Part shown: positions 30,151 to 40,700 of the stretch, piece by piece | Layout: each line of letters starts with the position of its first letter | Position numbering within the stretch: the stretch's first letter is position 1 | From: Hippopus hippopus | Taxonomy: Eukaryota; Mollusca; Bivalvia; Cardiida; Cardiidae | Assembly: GCA_946811185.2 (NCBI GenBank) | Contig: OX328109.1 | Coordinates: forward strand, 4,154,001-4,218,000 | Direction of reading: 5' to 3' | DNA length: 64,000 nucleotides | Translations under genes and position numbers: made by a program | The notes under the pieces: generated by a model | Seen by the model: only the letters and a program-made list of their open reading frames with translations | Databases searched by the model: none | What the model was told of the DNA's origin: nothing

Positions 30151-31351
30151 AAGAGTAGCGTCCCTGTAGTTAGGGACAGCCTAAAACCATAGACGAATAA
30201 AATATTATACACCTTAAAGTCTGTAGTCCTAGACTATTACTGTAAAAACGATTTCTTACACAGGATTATGAATAAATTTATCTCCATCATAATTTATAAT
30301 TATCAACAGTTCCGAGGAAAACATGACATCAGACAAAAGAAAAAGTAGTAAAAGAACATGAATGATATTCTGTAACCAAGACGGTAGTCTCCCTTGCGTT
30401 TCATCAAATTTGTAAACACAGCATCCGCCAAAATTCGAAGTTGGGAATCAACGGTTTATTGACCGAGATAAGATCTTACGGTAAACTACGGTAAAACAGG
30501 TAATAAAGCATTTGAAAATCATTCAATCAGTAGGCTGTATGTGTTCACTTCTAAAGATCACTAAGCAAAAACGTAGAAAGTAATTGTTCAATGTGCACCT
30601 AGATCTATCAAGGTCATCTGTCACTCACTCAAAATTATCAACAGATCGTCGACTGATCTGAGTACAATAGATCTACATTTAGCTGGGGGGAATACGAATC
30701 AAACAGAGCCCCATGTGTTGATACCAAGTCTGTGCCTTAAATCAAAATTATCCATACGATTATGTATATCTATCTAGATTTTATCCGAAATAGGTTCACC
30801 TTGTCGTGCCCGTTATTTCATGTAGTTCTGAATATTTAAAATCTACATGGGTATACTGTAGTACAGCTTAAGATGGAAATCATTGATGAAATCTGGACAT
30901 CATTCACTCGAACTTTGATCCTCAGTAATAGGTTTTATTTTAGGGAAGAACTGATACTTGATTCGTACATGCTAAGTTAGGTTCGAAATCGACACAATAA
31001 GGGAAGTCACTCTGCACGAATATGACTAAGGTAGCTTGTACGAGTTTTCTCCCTTAGACCATAAAAAAAAGAGTTCCCATCGTTCACTCACAAGTATTGT
31101 TTGATAAAAGTGAAATTGCATAATTAATCATTTAATACAAGAAAACCATTGATATAAAGAAACTCAAGACAACAGGCTACTTATAAAATTATTGTGGCAA
31201 AAAGAGAAATTGCTTGTAGAGAGTGATATATTGTTTCTGAAGCAAAGTTTTCACAAATTTCCTTAGATTCTTACCTCAAAATTTATAGTGATTGTTTCAA
31301 ATTGACCAAAATGAGTTTTATTTGCTGAAAATTTGTGTCATGGGATATCAA
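30151..31351. other. Non-coding interval, unit 2
   Basis: Homologous to 22289-23517; no gene recognised. Confidence 0.5.
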
Positions 31352-31581
31352 TAATCCTTTATCAAACAAATTTGTGTTACCTTGACCCTGAAGCAACAGA
31401 TTTCTGACAACATTATGGGAAAAGGAGAAAATGCAGATTACAAAGCAAAAAATGCCATTGAAATGCTTTTTTCACCCCTGCTAATGTATTTTTCACCCTA
31501 TCAAAGGAAAATCCCATCATTTTAAGAATACTGAATTTGTTGTCAGCAAACAGTGTCAATACAGACTGTTATATGAATTAA
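31352..31581 (-). repeat. MITE-A copy, unit 2
   Basis: Paralogue of 23518-23748; its terminal TTAA has received TIR-F. Confidence 0.65.
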
Positions 31582-31915
31582 AGATGCACCCTTACAGCCA
31601 GAGAGTAAACAAACGCTGTTAAAACTTTACAGTGTGTAGAATCTAGATAGCCATGTAAATGTAGATCAGAAATCGATATAAGGTGTATGGGATGAAGAGA
31701 CGCCAGGGATTTCTCTTCGATTAAACCGGAAACTGTGGTTATTATGTCTATGGCTAATAGAACAATTTGCATTTTCTATCCCCTGTAATCTGTGCAACCT
31801 TGCAACCGTCAGGGGCAACATTTGGCACGAAGGTACAAGAATGATTATAATTTCATAAAACAAAGATAAAATTGGTTACAAAACTGGATGAAAACGAGTA
31901 AAGATGCATCTTTAA
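31578..31915. mobile_element. TIR-F element with TTAA target duplication
   Basis: TTAA-AGATGCA ... TGCATCT-TTAA, 338 bp. The unoccupied site with a single TTAA is at 23745-23748 in unit 1. Inside: CTTACAGCCAGAGAG near the left end and GCAACCTTGCAACCGTCAGG. A relative lies at 49931-50299. Confidence 0.9.
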
Positions 31916-31919
31916 ATAG

Positions 31920-32172
31920 TGTGAAGCCTGGCTGGTTAGTCAAACCAAATTGTAAACTGGTGGTTGTGAGTTCTATACCCATAGAGGCAAACTTTCTTTC
32001 TGGCGATTTTTCGCCTCTCACCTCTGATGCATGTGAGATAAGTAGTCAGTGACTTAGAAAGAAAGTTGTGTCAGTACTGGTGTGAGAAAGCCAGGAAATA
32101 CATGCACAGGTGCACTGACCACTGTGATATGACCTGAGCTGTTATAATGGCATTTAACTCCAATACAAACAA
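31920..32172 (+). mobile_element. SINE-2 copy, unit 2
   Basis: Paralogue of 23757-24005. Confidence 0.8.
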
Positions 32173-32444
32173 TCAGTAAAACAGTTTGAAAATCGTAAGC
32201 GCAAACAGCTTTTAAACAAGCACTTTACCAGTGGTTGAATATATTTTCCCACCAATGTGAGACCAGTGGTTATGATAGGTCATAAGTCTGGGTGCTATTG
32301 TAGTAACCCGAGTCTGGAACCTCAGAAAATGTATGTGGACAAGAAACCCAGGGTCATAAGATCCAGCTTTACAAAACTTTTTTAGGTTCAATACAAGTCA
32401 CTGTGACAGAGTCAGACTGTCAGAATTCTTCCTTTTCTTATAGG

Positions 32445-32641
32445 AGATTACTCTCTTAAAGCTGATCATTGTTTTATGGTTATGTGGGAAAGTGGCCAGT
32501 GGCTTGTGAAGAATATTATGTGAAGTACTGGTGTCAGAAACTACAGGAAAGCATGAATAGGTGGTGCACTGCCTGCAGCAATATACTAGTACACGTAACT
32601 GAAATGTTGAAAATGGCGTTAAACATCATACAATCAATCAA
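32445..32641 (+). mobile_element. SINE-1 copy, unit 2, head deleted
   Basis: The paralogue of 24290-24600 has lost its tRNA-like head; the body and the AATC tail remain. Confidence 0.75.
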
Positions 32642-32808
32642 TTTAACCCTTTACTACACAGTCTGGACTTTTAATGACCCTCAGGAAGACACCTTCCTTT
32701 TACCACAACATTTTCAACCCTTTAAGTTTAAAAGACAATCCTAATCATTTACGCCACATTTGTCATCTGCATATCCTTTCTATATGGATTAGTCTAGTAA
32801 AGAGTTCA
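32641..32808 (-). repeat. MITE-A copy with left palindrome arm deleted, unit 2
   Basis: Retains the outer part of the right arm (CCTTTTACCACAACATTTTC) that unit 1 has lost, so the erosion went further in unit 1. Confidence 0.7.
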
Positions 32809-32814
32809 CAGTCA

Positions 32815-33088
32815 TTTGCCGGACTTACCGGTACCTGGAGCCTGCCAGTGGTTAGCATAATCTGACTTGTGACCTGGTGGTTGTGAGTTTGATACCCAGT
32901 TGAGGCAAAGTTTCTGTCTGTTGATTTTTTGCCACTGCTGCATGTAAGAAAAGTAGTCAGTGACTTTGAAAGAATGTTGTGTCAGTAATGGTGTGAGAAA
33001 GCCAGGAAACACATGCATAGGTGCACTGAACGCCATGATATGACCTGAGTTGTTAAAATGGCCTTTAACTCCAATACAATTAAACAAA
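32815..33088 (+). mobile_element. SINE-2 copy, unit 2
   Basis: Paralogue of 24740-25022; clear box B GTGAGTTTGATACCC. Confidence 0.8.
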
Positions 33089-33339
33089 TACCAGTAGCTG
33101 GAGGAATAAACTGTAGGCAGTCAATGGGAATAAATAAAAAAAAAAAAAAGGCTTAAAAAAAAAAGACTTGTTTATAATATAAAAAACACAAATACCAAGA
33201 CATATTTGTAAAATAAATTCATTTTGTTATCAGTATAATCTCAAGAAATAAGTGAGTAAATGTAATGTGTTATTTCCATTTATAAGTACATTTAATGTCT
33301 TTTACCCTTTACCAAATGCCATGATATGACTGAATAATA

Positions 33340-34075
33340 TTAAAGTTCCCTATTTACTCATTTTAAGCTAAATATAACCAATTTTGTCAATATTTTGTAA
33401 AACTATAGTCGTTCTTGTAGCTTCATAACAAATATTATCCCTGGCGGTTTCAAGATTGCATATATTACGACGGATAGAAAATACAATCTTGGACATAGCA
33501 GCTATCCACTCATTCAATGGAGGATATCGCATGATGCTTGTCACGTGACTGTGTACAACCTTTGCCCTGCATATTTGTGTGCCCGACAAGAAAGTGGAGT
33601 CAGATACTCTACATGGTTACAGGTATTCTGCTGCAACAATCTATGTCCCAAGAACCCAACTGCAATTTAAATACTCGAGGATGCTGGAATTTTATATCGA
33701 GAGTACAATGAAATGATTTCAAAGACAGTAGAAATGTTAATTTCGTATGTGTATGTTAATATTTAGCATTTTTGGATTGCTGAAAGAAGGGGAAAAGGTA
33801 AGATCCTACAAATAGACGAGTGTGTCATTTCCCATGTTAAAACAACAAGTAGTCTAGCTTTCTATTTTTAGATGGGGGGGATTTGCAAATGACTCTAGCG
33901 ATAAACTCCCCCATTGTTTACAATTTTGAACTGACATAATTTTCTCCCGACCAAGATTCATTTCCAATAGAAAATCTGAAACTTTTTTTTCATTGTTTGG
34001 GGCCATAGATATTGCTAATTTATTGATTCAAACACATTTCTATTTGGCTTAAAATGAGTAAATGGAAAACTTTAA
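33340..34075. mobile_element. TIR-G element, unit 2
   Basis: Paralogue of 25290-26027, with TTAA at both ends (33340 and 34072). Confidence 0.8.
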
Positions 34076-34186
34076 AGCAGCATAAAACACCATACAATCA
34101 ATCAATGCATACATAAAATGCTCTCTCTTTTTGGTAAGCCTAAAAATCATTAATACTGCATTTAGCTGAAACAGGTTATCTATGAC

Positions 34187-34273
34187 TCTTTACCACACAA
34201 TCCCAACTTTTAACAACCCTCAGGAAGAAGACTTCCGAAAACACTGTAGGAAAAGGAGAAAATGCTGGTAACC
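34187..34273 (-). repeat. MITE-A half-copy at right end of duplication unit 2
   Basis: Left arm and left palindrome half end exactly at GCTGGTAACC; then CAACCAACAAAAACAAC and a SINE-4 fragment. Confidence 0.85.
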
Positions 34274-34284
34274 AACCAACAAAA

Positions 34285-34450
34285 ACAACATCAAAATACA
34301 GAGTTTGATCCCTGGGAGCAGGTGTCAGCTTCCAGACTTTATCAACCCACACATTTGGTGAAAGAACTGGTGTAGTTTCCAGGAAGCAAAATCGATAAGT
34401 TTGAGTTACAAGAACTTGTTTCTCAAATGATGTACAAGAAATATGCTTAA
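34285..34450 (+). mobile_element. SINE-4 fragment
   Basis: GAGTTTGATCCCTGGGAGCA (box-B region), GTGTAGTTTCCAGGAAGCAA, CAAGAACTTGTTTCTC, end near ATATGCTTAAA. Confidence 0.65.
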
Positions 34451-34664
34451 AGTAATAACAAACATACTGTTGGATAAAAAAGAAAATTAATTACAATGAA
34501 AGAATGTGATAGTCAATATATTTGGAACACATCCATACCAAAAACACTGCTAAACCAAGTAACAGAGTGATATATGTGGATTATATGCCTGCAAAATAAA
34601 TTATTGATATTTTGTGAGAAGCGTAGACCTAGGTCATTCAACACTTATATGCATTCTGGGTCAG

Positions 34665-34932
34665 AATTCACCAACCATTCTTAAGAATATCCTTAGTTTT
34701 ATGCAGAAGAATTTTCTAAATTTGAAAGCAACACAACTTCTGATTGGCTAAACCATTCAGATTAGCCAATCAGATGGCTATTTAAACCATTCGGTTTAGC
34801 CAATCAGAAGTTATGTTACTTTCAAATCTAGCTAAACCATTCAGTTTAGCCAATCAGGAGTTAAGTTAGTTTCAGAACTAGAAAATTCTTGACAATTAGG
34901 CAAAGAATATTCTTAAGAATGGTTGGTAAATA
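34665..34932. repeat. TIR-D foldback element
   Basis: Outer arms ACCAACCATTCTTAAGAATA and its complement; inside are several GATTGGCTAAACCATTC / GTTTAGCCAATCAGAAGT repeats, so nested hairpins are possible. Confidence 0.8.
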
Positions 34933-35000
34933 CAGATACTGATCTTTGACAACACACTCCACTCCCCTGTTACTGGTTTCAGAGACATAATCTCAATACA

Positions 35001-35205
35001 TTAACTCTTTACCAGACAACAAAATTTCAGACTTGTCCAAATTGAAAACATTTTGCAGACGACAAATAAATGTAAAAAAAAGTAGCAAAACAAAGTGGGA
35101 AAAGAAGAAAATGCTGGTAATCAGTATTTTCTCCTTTTCCACAATGTTTTCAAAAGCAATTTCCCTCAAGGTCGTTAAAAATCGGGACTGTGTGGTAAAG
35201 TATGA
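35001..35205 (+). repeat. MITE-A copy
   Basis: TTAACTCTTTACC start; palindrome reads GGTAATCAGTA; ends GTGGTAAAGTATG. Confidence 0.75.
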
Positions 35206-35257
35206 AAGGAATGTAGTTTTGTGGTAACAATGTAAATTTAGCTAAGTATGGGAAAAC

Positions 35258-35478
35258 TTTTTTATCATATGACAAAAATTTTTATATTCATCCATAATGA
35301 AAACATTTGCAAATGACACACATGGCTCATATGGTATATTTTTTCACTGAAAAGAAAGGAAACAATGTTGAAAAAGGAGAAAATGCTGGTTACCAGCATT
35401 TTCTCCTTTTTCAACAATGTTTTCAAAAACTTTCCAAAGGGTTGTCAAAACAAGGAATTGATTGGTACAGGGTTGAAA
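35258..35478 (+). repeat. MITE-A copy with matched arm changes
   Basis: Both arms read GTTGAAAAAGGAG (right arm as complement CTCCTTTTTCAAC) instead of GTGGGAAAAGGAG: two positions changed on both sides, so pairing is kept. Confidence 0.85.
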
Positions 35479-35544
35479 AAAATCTACTTTTGTGATACAA
35501 ATGTGAATTCAGTAAAATATGGCTTAAATTTTTACCATGAGAAA

Positions 35545-35667
35545 GAAGTTTTTTCCCAAAATGTTTTCTATCCTATCAAATACAGACATCAACATTTGAG
35601 CCACCTTTTATTTGTGCAAATGCTTTCAAAATTAGTTGAGTAAAAATTTTCATCCTTTGGTAAAGCG
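35545..35667 (-). repeat. MITE-A half-copy
   Basis: Starts in the outer right arm (TTCCCAAAATGTTTTCTATC) and ends TTTGGTAAAG. Confidence 0.55.
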
Positions 35668-35669
35668 AT

Positions 35670-35878
35670 AGCCTCTTACTAAACAATCCCAAGTTTTCAT
35701 GACCGTGAAAAAAAGGCTTTTGAAAACATTGTAAGTAAAGCAGAAAATGCTGCTTATCAGTTGCTTGCAATTCCCCTGATGTTTTCTCCCCCTTCACTGA
35801 CAAATCCCATCAGTTAAGCCACAGTTCAAAAGCTTTCAAATTGGACAAGTCGAAAATTTTTCAACTGGTAAAAAGTTA
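35670..35878 (-). repeat. MITE-A copy
   Basis: Arms complete; palindrome degraded (GAAAATGCTGCTTATCAGTTGC). Confidence 0.65.
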
Positions 35879-36052
35879 AAACCTAGGACAAGAAACAGGT
35901 TATAAATACATGTAAAAATAAGTTATGATAATTGGGACTAAGACATTATAACTGGCAAGGGATATCTGTGAACATGTGAAAATATGAAATAATTCACAAA
36001 AAAAGAGGAGTCAGTATAATGCATTGAAAATTTGAAATTATGTGACAATTTG

Positions 36053-36292
36053 GTTGTGCTCTGGCAAAAAGGGGTTTAATGCATCTCTGTGAAGCATTAA
36101 ACCAAACAGGTCATTAAATAACTACGGATCAATAAAATCTGCTTCATCTAACAACTAACTTAACCATATGGTAGAATGGTCATAGGACATGCAGAAAATT
36201 GACCAATAGCAAAATGTTTTAACCCAGGTCAGCCTGGCCTGGGGCAATAGTTTTTGCAGATGCATTAAACCCCCTTTTCACAAAGCATGACT
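36053..36292. repeat. TIR-B element
   Basis: GTGCTCTGGCAAAAAGGGG at left, CCCTTTTCACAAAGCATGAC at right. Confidence 0.75.
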
Positions 36293-36691
36293 GAAATGTA
36301 TATCCCTTCAAATACTCGTACTTCAAATCTACTAATTTTTGTTTTGTTTTTTTCTTCCTTATACTATCTGACTGCCTGAGATATCATTGCCTAGCATAGC
36401 TATCATCAATGCTAAAAAATTGCCGTTGACTTCATTGGGTAACTTTACTTGTACTTATCCCAAAATACAAATGATTTGGGAAAAGAAGAAAAATAACAAT
36501 TTTGGGAAAAATTAAAGTTTGATAGTTAAATTGTTACATATACAGAAAGTATCTTATAATTTTACATGTACAAAAGCTATTTCAGATATTCTTCAATGTT
36601 TCTTAAGACAGTACAATATTTTATGAAATCTTGAAAAAAATTGATGTATGAGAGATGATGATACTATGATTGTCATGAAAACAGATATTTA
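36293..36691. other. Non-coding interval
   Basis: AT-rich, nothing recognised. Confidence 0.4.
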
Positions 36692-37155
36692 TTAACCCTT
36701 TAACAATTAATCCAAAATTCTGAAAATAACTAGCTGGCCTTTAGAAAACATTGTGGGAAAGTAGTTTGTTTGTTTGAATGGTGTTTTACGCCACTTTCAA
36801 CATTATTTCAGTCATATCACATCGACAGCTCACATATTCATGTTTTCCTGGGTTTCACCAGTACTAGGCTGGGCTCTGAAGTGTCTTGCCCAAGGACAAT
36901 CCTGTGAAAAACTCTGGAGCCAGTGAGGCTTGAACCCAGGACCTCCAGGTCACGAGTCCTACACTTTACCACTGAGCCACACAGGACCCTGTGTGGGAAA
37001 GTAGGAAACTGCCTGCAACTAGCAAATTCAATGTCCTACAATGTCTTCTATCCATTCTGAAACAAATACCATTACTTCAGCCATATATAATTTTTTGTGT
37101 GCAAATTCTTTCTGTTTGATAAAGTCTAAAACTCTGTCATCTTGAAAAGAGCTAA
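36692..37155 (-). repeat. MITE-A copy split by SINE-3
   Basis: The left arm runs to GTGGGAAAGTAG and resumes with the same word after the SINE. Confidence 0.8.
36765..36991 (-). mobile_element. SINE-3 insertion with 13-bp target duplication
   Basis: Flanked by TGTGGGAAAGTAG at 36752-36764 and 36992-37004. On the minus strand the tRNA-like head reads TGTGGCTCAGTGGTAAAGTG (box A) and GGGTTCAAGCC (box B), then a core with GTCCTTGGGCAAGACACTTC and a 3' end in CAAACAAACAAA-type sequence. Confidence 0.9.
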
Positions 37156-37169
37156 CATTCAATCACAAG

Positions 37170-37282
37170 TTCTACACATGTCTTTAGATAGAGTAGGTTC
37201 TTTGAAAGCATTGTGGGAAAAGGATAAATTCTTGTCACAAGCAATTTCTCCTTTTCGCATAATGTTTTCTATCAGAGAATGT
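37170..37282 (+). repeat. MITE-A core, degraded
   Basis: GTGGGAAAAGGATAAATTC and GCAATTTCTCCTTTTCGC only. Confidence 0.45.
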
Positions 37283-37283
37283 T

Positions 37284-37480
37284 TTACTGCACAGCAATAT
37301 TTTAGAAATATTCAGTTTGAAATAATTTTGTAGACAACAAACATGGCTTAAATTATGGAGTTGGTATTCAAAAGGGTAGAAAACATTGTGGAAAAAGGAG
37401 AAAATGCTGGTTACCAGCATTTTCTCCTTTTCCCACAATGTTTTCAAGAGCCTTTTCCCTCTAGAGGTAAAAGGTTTAAC
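37284..37480 (+). repeat. MITE-A copy downstream of AACS
   Basis: Good palindrome at about 37383-37443; ends AGGTTTAA. Confidence 0.8.
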
Positions 37481-37484
37481 CCTC

Positions 37485-37722
37485 TTAACTCTTTCCCAAA
37501 CGACAAAATCTTAGACTTCTCGAAACTATCGATTTATCCATTTTTTTTTAAGATAAATCAAATTTGCGTCAAGTCATGGTTTTTGTCTATGATAGGGAAG
37601 AAAACAAGGTTGGAAAAAGGAGAAAATGCTGGTTACCAGCATTTTCTCCTTTTCCCACAATAATTTCAAAGGCCATTTTCCTTGTGGTCATTAAAACATG
37701 GGACTGGTGGTTGAGGGATTAA
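37485..37722 (+). repeat. MITE-A copy overlapping the AACS stop codon
   Basis: TTAACTCTTTCCC at left. The right terminal TTAA is 37719-37722, and the AACS TAA stop occupies 37719-37721 on the minus strand. The element therefore forms the start of the AACS 3' UTR. Confidence 0.85.
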
Positions 37723-40700
37723 TATCCTTGTAATTCTGGAATGTTGTAGAACTGTTGAAGGCAATCAGGGTTGGCCAGGGCCCCTTTCTGCACCACTTCT
37801 TGACCCATAATGGCCCTTCGGACAGCAACTTCTACCTTTTTACCACTGATTGTGTACTGAAAATAAAATAGACTAAAGGCTCAGGGGAACCTTACACTAA
37901 ACTGCATGGATTCACCCAAATTTTTTTGGATTAAATATTCACACGTACAATCCTTGCTTTACCCAAAGGTATGAACTAGTGTAAAGTGAAACTTGTTTTC
38001 AGACTTGATGTTCGCTTACCTAAACTGTATATGCAAAATTGGTGCGTATGCAGTTAAGAGAAAGGTACCCAATTAGTGGCCAGAAGTAAACAATGTGGGT
38101 GTAAAATGCATTTAGATTTTTATCATACCATTTAACAGTATGGAAATTATTGTGAAAATGACAATCTGCTATAGTAACGTCAGTCAAAGTTATAGTCTGT
38201 GGCAGAAATACTGAATTTAAAAACCACATAAAAAGTCAACAAAAGATTGAGCGACTTGACAACTTTTAACCTACAATGTAAAATAAGGTACGTGACAAGC
38301 ACCAGACAGACACAGAACTGATACCAAACGGGTACCAGAAACCATGCCACAACTCAAGTTCTTCTTGCCCTAGGCCAGTAGAGCCAAGAAAACATGAATG
38401 AATTTTATTAAAGAGGTAGAAAATATTGCTGGAAAAGTGTGAAAAGATGAGATGTCAAAAAATAATTAATCAGAAGTAAAGACAAAACTTATATACCGGT
38501 ATTTCTGTACACGGCAGAATGAAGGCAGGCACATGTCTGGCGGACAGGTAATTACGGATACATGCCTTAACGCTGTTCACAAGATCCTTGGTGAATTCGG
38601 AGCCCGGAGCTACCTTCAGAAATAAAATCACCCTCTCTTCCGATTTGTCAGGTTTACGCTGAGCTACACAGATACTGTCTTGTATTTCTTTGAACGATTC
38701 AACTGGAAATAAAAATAAAGTATGATTAACTCTTTATCAGATGACAAAATTTTAGACTTGTCAAAATTGAAAGCATTTACAGACGACAAATAAAATGTAA
38801 CTCAAAATATGAAATTTGTCGATCATAGGGTTGGAAACATTGTGGGAAAAGGAGAAAATGCTGGTTACCTGTATTTTCTCCTTTTACTACATTGTTTTTA
38901 CAAGCTTTTTTCCTCTAGGTTATTAAAAGTTGTGATTGTGTGGTAAGGGGTTAAAGCTATATGTCTTTTTAAGCCTGTACCACACAATTCAGTTTTAATA
39001 ATCCTGACAAAGTAGCCTTTTGAAAACATTGTGAGAAAAGGAGAAAATGCTGGTTTCCAGCATTTTCTCCTTTTCCCACAACGTTTTCTGCCTTATCAAA
39101 AATCCATCAATCGAACCATATCTAAACTGTTATCTGCAAATGCTCTCAATTTGGACAAGCGGACATTTCTGTTCTATGCTGAAGAGTTAAGAAACTACAG
39201 AAAGTAACTCAAAATTTTGTCTATAAGCAAATGGTCTCTGATGGATACATGCATTTGGGTAAATTAATATATTATTCATGCTCTTGCAAAAAGGGGGTTT
39301 CTAAAGGGTAGAAAACATTGTAGGAAAAGGAGAAAATGCTGGGACATGTACCAACATTTTCTCCTTTTCCCACAATGCTTTCAAAAGTCTTTCTCTTCTG
39401 GGTCTTTACAAAATGCTGACTTTTAACGACCCAGAGGAAGATGGATTTTGAAAACATTATGGGCACAGGAGAAAACAGAGATAACCAGCATTTTCTCCTT
39501 TTCTGATGTTGCTTTCTATCCTATCAAAGACAAATACCTTGATTTTTGCCATTGGTGATTTGTCGTCTGCAAAGGCTTTCAGTTTGATTGGATCTAAAGT
39601 TTTGTCGTTTGGTAAAGCATTAAACCATAGGATTGTTTGATACAGGGTCAATATGAAAGCTCAATATTTCAAACTTACCTACATGGTAAATTTCTGCACT
39701 GCCAAAGCGAACACCATTTGGATTCAAAGTACCATCACTGAAAAACACATTTTCAAAGAGAATCCCTACAGAACAATTTACCAAATGACAAAATTTTATA
39801 ATTCTTCATATTGAAAGGATTTGCAGGCGACAACCTTTATGCAGCTCAAATGATTGTATTTATCTTTGAAGTTGTCTCAGTACTGGTGAAAAAGCCAGGA
39901 AACACATGCGTAGGTGCACTGAACACTGTGTAATGACCTAAGCTATTAAAAGGGTGTTGAACTCCAATACAAACAAACAAATGTTTCATGTTTTTCATTC
40001 TACCCACTAAAAGCTAAAAGATCCAGTAATCTAAATGCCACATTACCTTCTGCCAAGCATGACAATTCCCCCAGTTTGACTGTTGATACGGCAGAAATCT
40101 CCATGTGCCCAAACACCTACAATATAGTAAATGTAGTACAAAATACACTGATTGATGTATGGTTAAACAGACAGTCTAGATCTAAAATCTGAAATTTATA
40201 TCTGAAAAGGTAGAAAACTTTGTGGGAAAAGGAGAAAATGCTGGTAACCAACACATTCTACTTTTTCCACAATGTTTTCAAAAGCCTTCATCCTATGGGT
40301 CAATAAAGTCAGGACTGTGTGGGAAAGGTTTAATCTTACCTGGGAATGCATCAAAATAAGCCTTCTTGTACTTCGATCCATCTGGGTCGTTCCAAAAGTA
40401 CACCGGCATAGATGGGAAAGGCTTTAGACAGATCATCTCGCCATCTTCATCTTTCACTGATTTTCCTGAAATTCAGTTTGCCAAGTATTTTTAACCCATA
40501 AAGGGCCTTTAAAAACTATAGTTGCCTATGCAGCCAATGTAGATCAAGATCAGACTGCACAAAATGATCTACACTGTCCACTTTGCGGAAACACTGAGAG
40601 ACAAAATCCCATAATTCTGTGCCACATTTATCCTATTGTTTACTTATGCTTTTATTATGGAAAAGTCTAAAATCTTTTCTGGTAAAGAGTTAGCCTTTTA

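Larger units (their letters stand above)
27410..34272 (+). repeat. Segmental duplication, unit 2
   Basis: Partner of 16905-26215. It lacks the LINE and has gained TIR-F at 31578-31915. At its right end, homology stops at the apex of a MITE-A palindrome and unrelated SINE-4 sequence follows. Confidence 0.9.

Noticed and set aside
35365..35495. Recurrent short open frames with [25 protein letters not shown] peptides
   Set aside because: They are MITE-A palindromes read in frame; they recur in unrelated introns and both orientations and carry no splice logic.
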